From Nocardiopsis sp. YSL2 (GTDB lineage: Bacteria > Actinomycetota > Actinomycetes > Streptosporangiales > Streptosporangiaceae), in contig NZ_JAMOAO010000001.1 in the NCBI RefSeq assembly GCF_030555055.1, forward strand, positions 992,001 to 1,056,000: a DNA stretch of 64,000 nucleotides, in the 5' to 3' direction. The notes under the pieces are model-generated. The model had not been told where the DNA came from and did not search any database. It saw nothing but the letters and a program-made list of their open reading frames with translations. Below, in pieces: positions 28,558 to 36,765 of this stretch; positions within the stretch are counted from its first letter, which is position 1, and each line of letters begins with the position of its first letter. The position numbers were made by a program, and so were the translations under genes.

Positions 28558-29913
28558 TCAGGCGCCCAGGGCGTCGGGAGGCTCCGGGATCTCCTCTTCC
28601 CGTGGCCCGGGGATGCGACCGCTGACGCCCGGGCGTCCGGCGGGCAGGCACACGCGGTCGCGGCCCGTCTCCTTGGCCCGGTACAGCGCGAGGTCGGCCG
28701 CGGTCAGCAGCTCCACCAGGTCGTTGCCGTGGTCGCCGATCACCGCGACACCGATCGAGATGGTGATCGACACCGGCACCTCGTCCACCGAGATCTCCAT
28801 CCGCCCCACCTGCGAGCGCAGCCGCTCGGCGGCCTGCCACGCCTCGGTCGTGTCGGACCCGGGCAGCAGGACCACGAACTCCTCCCCGCCGAACCGGCCG
28901 AGCAGGTCGGACTGGCGCAGCTGCTGGGCGATCGTCGTCGCCACACCCAGCAGCACCTGGTCCCCGAAGAGGTGGCCGTGGCTGTCGTTGACCCTCTTGA
29001 AGTGGTCGATGTCCACGATCAGCACCGCGGCCCTGCTCCGGGAGGCACGGGCCCTGGCGATCTCGACCGCGGCCTCCTGCTCCCAGGTCGGGGCGTTGAG
29101 CAGCCCCGTCTTGGGATCGGTCCGCGCGGCCGTCTGGAGCTGCTGGTAGAGCAGGCTCCGCTGGAGCAGGACCACCGGGGGAATCGCGATGACCAGCAGG
29201 AACAGTGTCAGGTGAGCGAGGATGGCGACCGTGACGCCGACACATAATTCGACGGCGTCCACGATCAACGCCTCCCGGTCCCACATCGGCCGGAGGCTGT
29301 GCCCGGGACCGCTGCTGATCCGCGCCGCCACGGCCACGATGAGCGTGTTGAGGACGGTGAACCCCGCGCAGCACAGCAGTGCGACGACCACCCCCAGCCC
29401 GGTGGCCAGGCTCTCGTGCGCGTCCTGTGTGCCCCGCAAGCCCTGGAGGACGTCCCCGGCCCAGTAGGCGTGCCAGGCCACTGACGCCAGGAAGCCCGAC
29501 AGCGCCACCGAGACGGCGTTGAACACCCGCCGGTGCGCCATGGCCGGACGGGCGCGGAGCTGGAGCATGAGGTAGACGGGGAGGGGCATCAGGAGCGAGT
29601 ACAGGGGCGGCAGCAGCACCACCACCGGGAACCACCACGCGCCCAACAGGTCACGCGTGAGCCCGGCGGGCATCCCGAGCCGGCGGATCGCCTCCACGCA
29701 CACCGACGCGCTCATCACGAGCGCGAGGAAGGTGGTCAGGTCGGTGATCAGCACGTCGGTCAACGCGATGGTCGCGCCGAACAGGAACAGCACGGCGAAG
29801 AGGAGGAACCCCATGTAGACGAGCAGGCCCCGGGGCTGCTGGAGAATCGGCCAGCGGCCCTGATCCCCAGAGGGGTTGCCCCGGGCCGCCATCGGCTTCT
29901 CCGAGATACTCAC
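28558..29913 (-). CDS. Membrane diguanylate cyclase (GGDEF)
   Basis: 451 residues. Seven to nine hydrophobic segments (about 35-270) form a membrane sensor. The GGDEF domain (about 285-430) follows with DPKTGLLN, DIDHFKRVNDSHGH, the catalytic RFGGEEFV (active GGEEF form) and ISIGVAV. It makes c-di-GMP from two GTP. In Streptomyces c-di-GMP controls BldD and the switch to sporulation, so a developmental role is plausible but inferred. No EAL domain is present, and no RxxD inhibitory site is obvious. GTG 29913 is preceded by GGGAGGGAGAAGCC. Confidence 0.92.
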   Translation of the reverse strand: MSISEKPMAARGNPSGDQGRWPILQQPRGLLVYMGFLLFAVLFLFGATIALTDVLITDLTTFLALVMSASVCVEAIRRLGMPAGLTRDLLGAWWFPVVVLLPPLYSLLMPLPVYLMLQLRARPAMAHRRVFNAVSVALSGFLASVAWHAYWAGDVLQGLRGTQDAHESLATGLGVVVALLCCAGFTVLNTLIVAVAARISSGPGHSLRPMWDREALIVDAVELCVGVTVAILAHLTLFLLVIAIPPVVLLQRSLLYQQLQTAARTDPKTGLLNAPTWEQEAAVEIARARASRSRAAVLIVDIDHFKRVNDSHGHLFGDQVLLGVATTIAQQLRQSDLLGRFGGEEFVVLLPGSDTTEAWQAAERLRSQVGRMEISVDEVPVSITISIGVAVIGDHGNDLVELLTAADLALYRAKETGRDRVCLPAGRPGVSGRIPGPREEEIPEPPDALGA

Positions 29914-30491
29914 GGCTTCTCCCTCCCTCCCTCGGTCACTCTCTGCCCCCAGTTCCCTACACCCGTCTCTGATGAGCCCACCGCCCCCCGCGGTTCTCCC
30001 TTCGACGGGCCCGATTCGCACCGCGTTCCCCCACGGTGCCACTCGGTTACGACGCCCTCCGGGCCGACGCCCCTACGCCAGTGGGACCCGCAGCCGCAGA
30101 CGCCACCCGTAACTTTACATTACTTTGGGTAATAGCTTAATTGCTGATTGTACGATCAACGCAGGCCGGAGGACAGGGGGAAGCAACGTCCGACTCGCAC
30201 GGGCGGGCAGCGGCGGGCCGGAGGGCCCCACGAAGCGGCGCGTCGCAGCAGGCCGCCGGGCGTGGCCTCCCGGTGCGGACGGGGTCGCGCCCTGGCCGGA
30301 GTCGGTCACGGCCGGACACGCATCGTCACGCCAGTGGTCACACACAGTGGAACACGAAGGGTTGGACTCGGGCCCGAAGTGCGGCATCCTGTCGTTGGGA
30401 TCCCGTCCGGGTACCCGACTCGTGACACTGGGCATCCACCTTCGGCACGCCGATGTCCGGGTTCCTCAACACTCAGCGAAGGAGCAGTCAG
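29914..30491. other. 578-base intergenic region with an AT-rich island
   Basis: Positions 30110-30160 are sharply AT-rich (ACTTTACATTACTTTGGGTA...), unlike anything within 10 kb. They include a near-palindrome TGATTGTACGATCA at 30145-30158 (12 of 14 positions symmetric). A possible plus-strand promoter is TTTACA with a 17-base spacer to TTAATT. It is a candidate promoter/operator for the cyclase (minus) or for the short ORF at 30492 (plus). Longer frames across it look non-coding. Confidence 0.45.
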
Positions 30492-30518
30492 ATGAACAGC
30501 GGCATCCACTGGATCTAG
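30492..30518 (+). CDS. Eight-residue ORF (MNSGIHWI) with a perfect ribosome site
   Basis: GAAGGAG lies 7 bases before ATG, the best Shine-Dalgarno in the neighbourhood, and the frame closes after MNSGIHWI. An in-frame ATG at 30453 would give 21 residues with the same end. It points toward the 3' end of the convergent dynB. It could be a leader peptide, a peptide signal or chance. Only the ribosome site and the upstream AT-rich island support it. Confidence 0.3.
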   Translation: MNSGIHWI

Positions 30519-30590
30519 GCGCACCGGCGCCGCGGAGCGACCGGGGCGGGCGGCACGAACACCGTCCGCCCCCGGCAGCGCGTCCACGGT

Positions 30591-33290
30591 TCAGTCGGAT
30601 GTCGCGGCGACCTCGTAGGCCGCGCGGAACGCCCGGTAGCGTCCCAGCTCGGCCTCCATCGGCTCCACCACCCGTGTTCCGGCGATCTCCCTGACCCGGG
30701 CCAGGGCGGCGTGTTCGACCTCCTCGCGGCGCTGGACGGCGGCCACCTCCACGAGGTTGCCGCATCCGACACCGATCAGCCAGCCCACGAACAGGGCGGC
30801 GGCGACCAGTGCGCCGGCGTAGGCCAGGAACACCGGGTCGTCGAACATCCGCACCCCCGTGAAGCCTCCGCCGAGCCAGCTCACCAGCGACACGACCACC
30901 CACACGAGCCCCAGTCCGGCGGCGGCCACCAGCGCGAACTGGGCGATCTTGGCCGCCTTCCACCACGCGGGGCCCTGTCCGGGGTCGCCGGCCGCGCCGG
31001 AGACCCCCTCGCCGAGTTCGGCGGGCAGGTCGGACAGCGCGCTGCGCGCGGCGGTGCGCATCCGTCGGCGCCACAGCTCCGGCATGTCCTCGGAGACGGC
31101 GTCGGCCGCCTCGCCCAGCACGGTCTCCAGTTCGGCCTCGTGCGCGTCGACGGGGCCGCTCACGTCCTGTTCGCCGTCGCGGCGCAGGAAATCGAGCTGG
31201 ACCGCGGCCAGCGGATCCTTGCGCAGCCTCGCCGAGTGCCGTGCCACCGGCCAGCCGACCTGGCGCTTGCCGCGCCTGACGTCGTTGGTCTCGACGACGT
31301 CGGCGACCGCGGAGACGCCCGCGGCGTCGGCCAGACCGATCTCGATGCGCCTGCGCGTGTCGGCGGGGACGCCCTCCGGGATCGGCGCGTCGCCGCGGAA
31401 CTCCCCGAAGGGCTCGATCACCTGGTCGAGGTCGGCGGCCAGGCGGTCGACCAGGGCGCGCCGCTCCCCCACGGTCTCGGCCAGGAACTCGCGCAGGTCG
31501 CGAATGCCCTGGTCGGTGATGGTGGACGTGGTGATCACCCGCGGGTGCACACCCGATTCCGACTCCAGGAGGCGCCGCAGGTCGGTCAGGAGCTCCTCGA
31601 GCTCGTCCGGCGCGACCTTGTCGACCTGGTTGAGGACGGCGATGGTGACCGCGCCGTGCCCCGCCATCTGGGCCAGGTAGCGGTGGTGGACGGCGGCGTC
31701 CGCGTACTTCTGCGGGTCGAGCACCCACACGAGCAGGTCGACCGAGCCGATGAGGCGGTCGGCCTCGGCCGTGTGCATGCTGCGGACCGAGTCGTGGTCG
31801 GGCAGGTCGAGCAGGACCAGGCCGGTCAGTTCGGAGTTGCCGGCGTCCAGGACGCTCGTGCGCGAGTGCCGGTAGCGGTTGGGCACGCCCAGCCAGCTCA
31901 GCAGGGCGTCGGCCCCCTCGTGGCCCCACACGCACGCGTGGGCCTTGGAGGTGGTGGGCCGGGTGACGCCGGTCTGCGACAGTTCCAGCCCGCACAGGGC
32001 GTTGAACAGCGACGACTTGCCGCTGCCGGTGCCGCCGGCGAGCGCGACGACGGTGTGGTCGGCGGACAGGCGCAGCCGGGCACCCGCGTGGTCGAGGAGC
32101 TGCCCGGACCGCGCGACCAGCTCCCCGGGCAGGTCGTCCTGTCCGAGCTCTGTCAGCGTGGACAGCGCGTCCAGGCGCTCGACCAGCTCGGCGCGGCTGA
32201 TCGACGACGTGGGCCGCCAGTGGTCGTGGGTGGTGGGACGGTACTCCTCGTCCTCCCGCTCGGTGGCGGCACCGGCACCGGCGGTCTCCTCCGGCACACG
32301 GACCGGTCGGGCCCCGGACTCGGCCGCGGCACCGCTCCCCTCGTCGGCGCCCTCGGACGGGGCGGCCGTGTCGGGACCCACCGAACGGAAGGCACCGGAG
32401 ACGGCGGAGGGCCCGGGCACCCGGCGCGGCAGCGGTGCGGGGGCCGACGGGGCGGCCTCCTCGGCCGGACCGGTGGCCGTGTCCCCGGCGACCGTCTCGG
32501 CCATGGTGTGTCGACGTGGCCCCGGACCGGTGCCGGTGGACGCGGCCTCGTCCTCGACCGCGTGGCCGTCCCGCAGCGACCGCTGGGCGCCGCCGGACGA
32601 CGGCGAGGCCACGATCGGGAAGGCGCCGGTGGTGCGCCCGGCGATCTGGGCGTCCTCGGCCGCCTCGGCCAGGCTGCCCACCCAGCCGGCGAGCCCTTCG
32701 GGGTCGTCGTGGTCGGAATCCCCGGCTCGGTCCGCGCCCGGTTCCGCCGTGCCCGGGGCCTGCGCGGCACCGGGGTCCGCGTCGGCGCCCGGAGGCGTGA
32801 CCGCGCTGTGCGTCGCGGCCGGGTCCTGGGGCTCGGCCGCGCTCTGGCGCCCACCGTCGTCCCGGGACGCCCCGGCCTCCCCGTCCGCCGAGGCGGCGTG
32901 CGCCCGTGCCGAGCGCGAGGAGGGCCGGGCGTGGCGTCCGGGACGCCGCGAGGGCTCCGGCTGCTCGCGACCGGCGGCGGGCTCCCGCGCGGCGGGCTCC
33001 CCGCCGCGGTCGGTCTGGGGAGCCGCGCCCTCCTGCGGGTCCGGGTATCCCGAGATCCCGTCGTGGGCGGGCTCGCCGACGGCGTCCGCGTGGTCGGGGT
33101 GCTCGGGCACGGGCATGGTGTAGCCGCGCCAGGGACCGCTGTCGGTCGACGCCGCCTCACCCCTGTCGGGGCGCTCTTCGTTCCAGGGCCCGGATCCGGT
33201 CGGACCGCTCTCGCGTTCCTCGGCGTCGGGCCGGTGGTCGGCCGTGTCCGGTGCCCGGTAGGCCTGCGCTGGGTTCCACTGAGTCGTCAT
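30591..33290 (-). CDS. dynB: Dynamin-like GTPase with two membrane helices (DynB-like)
   Basis: 899 residues. A long, acidic, disordered N-terminus (about 1-360) precedes a GTPase domain with G1 GGTGSGKSS (about 415-423), G3 LLDLPDHD and G4 NQVDK. A helical stalk follows, then two hydrophobic segments (about 776-800 and 818-842), then a short coiled tail. The paired arrangement with the preceding gene (ATGA overlap, 33287-33290) and the TM hairpin match the Streptomyces DynA/DynB pair, which stabilises FtsZ at sporulation septa. Orthology is inferred from architecture and synteny of the pair; the disordered extension is unusually long. Confidence 0.75.
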   Translation of the reverse strand: MTTQWNPAQAYRAPDTADHRPDAEERESGPTGSGPWNEERPDRGEAASTDSGPWRGYTMPVPEHPDHADAVGEPAHDGISGYPDPQEGAAPQTDRGGEPAAREPAAGREQPEPSRRPGRHARPSSRSARAHAASADGEAGASRDDGGRQSAAEPQDPAATHSAVTPPGADADPGAAQAPGTAEPGADRAGDSDHDDPEGLAGWVGSLAEAAEDAQIAGRTTGAFPIVASPSSGGAQRSLRDGHAVEDEAASTGTGPGPRRHTMAETVAGDTATGPAEEAAPSAPAPLPRRVPGPSAVSGAFRSVGPDTAAPSEGADEGSGAAAESGARPVRVPEETAGAGAATEREDEEYRPTTHDHWRPTSSISRAELVERLDALSTLTELGQDDLPGELVARSGQLLDHAGARLRLSADHTVVALAGGTGSGKSSLFNALCGLELSQTGVTRPTTSKAHACVWGHEGADALLSWLGVPNRYRHSRTSVLDAGNSELTGLVLLDLPDHDSVRSMHTAEADRLIGSVDLLVWVLDPQKYADAAVHHRYLAQMAGHGAVTIAVLNQVDKVAPDELEELLTDLRRLLESESGVHPRVITTSTITDQGIRDLREFLAETVGERRALVDRLAADLDQVIEPFGEFRGDAPIPEGVPADTRRRIEIGLADAAGVSAVADVVETNDVRRGKRQVGWPVARHSARLRKDPLAAVQLDFLRRDGEQDVSGPVDAHEAELETVLGEAADAVSEDMPELWRRRMRTAARSALSDLPAELGEGVSGAAGDPGQGPAWWKAAKIAQFALVAAAGLGLVWVVVSLVSWLGGGFTGVRMFDDPVFLAYAGALVAAALFVGWLIGVGCGNLVEVAAVQRREEVEHAALARVREIAGTRVVEPMEAELGRYRAFRAAYEVAATSD

Positions 33291-35185
33291 CGTGAAATCT
33301 CAAGGTTGTACGTGGCCTGATAGAGCTGGACGGCACTGTCCTCGGTCGGGATCGCGGCGGACGCCAGGGCGCCGTCGAAGGGCACCCGCTCGTGGTCGAG
33401 CAGCCCGAGGATGCGCCGACGCAGGTTGTCCCGTGCGGTCCCGCCCATACTGCGCAGGGACTGAGCACCGAACAAGCCCTTGAGCAGGCGTTGTGGGGAT
33501 GGACCGGAGGTGTCGGCCGCGTGGGCGCCGCCTCCGGAGTGGGATCGCTCGTATCCGAGCAGGTCGATGATCAGGACCAGGGCGACGATGTCGTGGTCGA
33601 AGGTGACGAACCGGGCGACGGACCGCTTGGTGGCACCGCTGGCGGTGGTCATCCCCGCGATCTCGTCCTGCCACTCGGCGATCTCCTTGCGGATCCGCTT
33701 GGCGAGGTCGGCCGTCGGCCGCTCCCGTGCGCGCTCGACGAGCGCGGAGCCGCCGCTGACCGCGCGCCAGGACTGTTCCACCTGGTCGGCGGCGCGCTCG
33801 CACGAGGAGACCACCAGGGCCTCCAGGGCGTCGCGCACGGCCCGTTCCAGGGAGGCCACCCGCTGGCCGCGTTCGGCCTGCTCGCTGCGGGCCTTGCGGC
33901 CGCGCTTGCCGCGCATGCGCAGGCTCTTGGCGAGGTCGCCGCTGGCGGCGACCTCCTGCCAGCGGGCGCTCAACGAGCCCCGCAACAGGGACCCGTCGTT
34001 CAGTCCGGTGTCGATGCGGCGGCCCGCGGTGGCGTAGGCGTCGTCGATGGCGGCGCCGAGCGCGCGCCCGGCCTCGATCTGGGTCTCCACCTGGCGCGCG
34101 AGTTCGGGCACCCGGGAGCGGAAGCTGTCGATGACGCCGACGAACGTGCGGCGCGAGACGCGGTCGCGCTGGTCGGCCTCCCCCGCCACGTCGGCGAGGA
34201 ACTCGCGGATGTGGTCGGCGACGTTGGAGGTGAAGCGCTCCCCGCGGATCTGGTCGGTCTCGGGGATGGCGAAACGGGCCGCGTTGCCCAGGCCGTTGGC
34301 CTCCAGCATGGCGCCGAAGTGGTCGAGCAGCTGACGGCGGCCCTTGCGCGGCACGCGGGACAGGACCACGGCCAACGAGGTGTCCCGGTCCCGTGCGACC
34401 TGGAGGAACTCCCAGACGCGGGCGTCGGCGTAGCGGGTGCTGGTGGTGACGAACACCCACAGGTCGGCGGCGTCGAGGAACTTGGCCGCGAACTCGTGGT
34501 GGGCCGCGACGGCGGAGTCGACGTCGGGCGTGTCCAGCAGGGCCACCCCGGGGGGCATGGCCTCGCTGGCGGCGAGCACGAGCATGCCGTCCTTGCCGGG
34601 CATGGCCAGGCCCTGCTGGCGCACGCGGGGCAGGGTGGGGATGAAGGAGGCCTCGCTGAACCAGTCGACGTCGGCGGGGTTGCAGGCCAGCACCGGGCTG
34701 TTGGTGGTGGGGCGGCGTACGCCGGTGGTGGTGACCTGCTCGCCCACGAGGCTGTTGACCAGGGTGGACTTCCCCGCGCCAGTGGACCCGGCGACCGCGA
34801 TGAGCAGCGGGATGTCGGGGCGGCGCACGCGCGGAAGGACGTAGTCGGACAGCTGGGCGAGGACGTCCGCCCGCAGGGCGCGCCCCTCTTCGGCGCCGGG
34901 GAGCCCGTCCGAGAACTCCAGGTCGCGGACGTGGCCGCGCAGGGACTCCAGGATCTGCTCGAACCGGCGTTCGTCGGGGGCGGGCCCCCGGTGTGTGGCC
35001 GGGTCCGTCTCGGCGGGCCGGCCCGGCTGGTGGGACCCCCCGCCCCGGGCAGCGTCCCCGCTGCCCGCGGAGGGCATCGGTACGTAGCCCTGGTCGGTCT
35101 GGTCAGAGGTGGCGTCCGGTCCGGTTGCGAACCGGTCCGGGGCACCGGAACCGGAGGTGTCCGGTGCGGCCGACGGCCGGGTCAT
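33287..35185 (-). CDS. dynA: Dynamin-like GTPase (DynA-like)
   Basis: 632 residues. After a disordered ~70 residues comes a GTPase domain with G1 AGSTGAGKST (about 131-140), G2-like GVRRPTTNSP and G3 LLDTPDVDS. A basic helical stalk follows (SLRMRGKRGRKARSEQAERG region) and a C-terminal moderately hydrophobic segment (DIVALVLIIDLLGY) that may dip into the membrane. No full TM pair. It is transcribed first and overlaps dynB by 4 bases, so the two are translationally coupled. GGAGGG precedes the ATG by 9 bases. Likely partner of DynB at division septa. Confidence 0.75.
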   Translation of the reverse strand: MTRPSAAPDTSGSGAPDRFATGPDATSDQTDQGYVPMPSAGSGDAARGGGSHQPGRPAETDPATHRGPAPDERRFEQILESLRGHVRDLEFSDGLPGAEEGRALRADVLAQLSDYVLPRVRRPDIPLLIAVAGSTGAGKSTLVNSLVGEQVTTTGVRRPTTNSPVLACNPADVDWFSEASFIPTLPRVRQQGLAMPGKDGMLVLAASEAMPPGVALLDTPDVDSAVAAHHEFAAKFLDAADLWVFVTTSTRYADARVWEFLQVARDRDTSLAVVLSRVPRKGRRQLLDHFGAMLEANGLGNAARFAIPETDQIRGERFTSNVADHIREFLADVAGEADQRDRVSRRTFVGVIDSFRSRVPELARQVETQIEAGRALGAAIDDAYATAGRRIDTGLNDGSLLRGSLSARWQEVAASGDLAKSLRMRGKRGRKARSEQAERGQRVASLERAVRDALEALVVSSCERAADQVEQSWRAVSGGSALVERARERPTADLAKRIRKEIAEWQDEIAGMTTASGATKRSVARFVTFDHDIVALVLIIDLLGYERSHSGGGAHAADTSGPSPQRLLKGLFGAQSLRSMGGTARDNLRRRILGLLDHERVPFDGALASAAIPTEDSAVQLYQATYNLEISR

Positions 35186-35256
35186 GTCGGTCTGCCCTCC
35201 TCAACGCTGCTGACGGTCCCCGCCGGTCCGGGCGACGAACACCGCCGGCTGAGGTC

Positions 35257-36537
35257 TCACTGGAGATCGCGCCCGGTCACCTGTCGATGGATCTCGAACT
35301 GGGTTCCCGTGTGCAGTATGTCAAGATCCCGCGCTGTTTTGACCACTTCTCCGATGATCACCACCGCCGGGGGCCGAACGTTGGCCGATCGCACCGCGGA
35401 AGCGATGCCCGCAAGCGTACCCGTCACGGTTCGCTGCCCCGGCAGTGTGGCCTCCTGGACCACGGCGACGGGGGTGTCCCGCGAACGGCCGTGGGCGATG
35501 AGGGCGTCGCAGATCGCCTCGATGCGCTCCACTCCCATGAGCGCCACCACGGTGCCCCCGGCCGTGGCCAGGCCCTTCCAGTCGACGGTGGAGCGCTCGT
35601 CGTCGGGCGCCACGTGGGCCGAGACGATGTGCACGTCCTGGGCCACGCCCCGGTGGGTGGCGGGGATCCCGGCGCTGGCGGGAGCCGCCAGCGCGCTGGT
35701 CACGCCGGGCACGGCGATGACCGGGACACCGGCCGCGGCGCAGGCGGCCGCCTCCTCTCCGCCGCGTCCGAAGAGGAAGGAGTCGCCGCCCTTGAGCCGC
35801 ACCACGAACTTGCCCTGCCGTGCCCGGTCGACGAGGACGGCGTTGATGTCCTCCTGCGTCATGGACCGGCCGTAGGGGATCTTGGCGGCGTCGACGACCT
35901 CGACGTCGGCGGCCAGACGGTCGAGCAGGGAGGTCGGCGCGAGCCGGTCGACGACCACGACGTCGGCCTGGGACAGCAGTTGTTGTCCCCGAACCGTGAT
36001 CAGACCGGGATCACCCGGGCCGCCGCCGACGAGGGCCACGCCCGTGAGCCGCTCGCGTCCGCGCCGGGCGTCGAGGGTGCCGTCGGCCAGCCCGTCGGCG
36101 ATGGCGTCCCGCAGACCGGCGGATCGGCGGGGGTCGCCGGAGGCGACGACACCGACGGTGATGTCGCCGATGTTTCCGCTGGCGGGCGTCCAGGCCGAGG
36201 AGGAGTGCCGGTCGTCGGCGCGCACGCACCACACACGGGCGTCCTCGGCCTCGGCGGCCACGGCCGCGTTGACCCCGGGGTCGTCGGTGGCCGCGTGCAC
36301 GAGCCAGTAGGCGGGCGCCCCTTCCCCTGCGACGTCGCCGGACGCGAAGGTACGGCGCGACCAGGTGATGTGCCCCGCGGCGGCCAGGTCCTCCAGTGCG
36401 GCGGAGACGGCCGGGGAGATGAGGGTGACGCGCGCACCCGCCTCCACCAGTACCGGAACCCGGCGCTGGGCGACTCTGCCCCCGCCGACGACGAGGACGT
36501 CGCGGCCCTGCATGCGCAGACCGAGGAGATAGGTCAT
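35257..36537 (-). CDS. cobA: Uroporphyrinogen-III C-methyltransferase with precorrin-2 dehydrogenase domain
   Basis: 426 residues with two domains. The N-terminal ~185 residues form a CysG-type NAD-binding precorrin-2 dehydrogenase/sirohydrochlorin ferrochelatase region (DVLVVGGGRVAQRRVPVLVEAG). Residues about 195-426 are a SAM-dependent uroporphyrinogen-III methyltransferase: LVGGGPGDPGLIT, GDSFLFGRGGEE, VPGVTSALAAPASAGIP, THRG. It makes precorrin-2 and possibly siroheme, feeding both sulfite/nitrite reductase and cobalamin synthesis. ATG 36537 has GAAGGGG 8 bases upstream; a TTG at 36642 would add an unlikely 35 residues. Confidence 0.92.
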   Translation of the reverse strand: MTYLLGLRMQGRDVLVVGGGRVAQRRVPVLVEAGARVTLISPAVSAALEDLAAAGHITWSRRTFASGDVAGEGAPAYWLVHAATDDPGVNAAVAAEAEDARVWCVRADDRHSSSAWTPASGNIGDITVGVVASGDPRRSAGLRDAIADGLADGTLDARRGRERLTGVALVGGGPGDPGLITVRGQQLLSQADVVVVDRLAPTSLLDRLAADVEVVDAAKIPYGRSMTQEDINAVLVDRARQGKFVVRLKGGDSFLFGRGGEEAAACAAAGVPVIAVPGVTSALAAPASAGIPATHRGVAQDVHIVSAHVAPDDERSTVDWKGLATAGGTVVALMGVERIEAICDALIAHGRSRDTPVAVVQEATLPGQRTVTGTLAGIASAVRSANVRPPAVVIIGEVVKTARDLDILHTGTQFEIHRQVTGRDLQ

Positions 36538-36765
36538 GGTTCGCGCCCCTTCGGTCGTCCCTGCCGGCTCCCCGGCGGCGACGGCGGGGTGCGCGGCGGT
36601 GGGGTCCGCCGCGCCGCCGGCGATGTTCGGCGATTGCTCCAAATTAGCTTGTCAAAGCGCTATTACGGACGCGTAAACGGATCAACGCCGTGAGTGTGAC
36701 CCCGCCCGCACCCGCGTGGAGTCGGGCGGGTACGGGCGGGCGCGGGCGATCCGTCGCTCCGGCCG

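Noticed and set aside
30711-33320. 869-codon plus-strand frame over dynB
   Set aside because: Antisense shadow of a GTPase with intact G motifs.
33392-35875. 827-codon plus-strand frame over dynA and part of cobA
   Set aside because: Runs across two real genes and their gap; no motif recognised.
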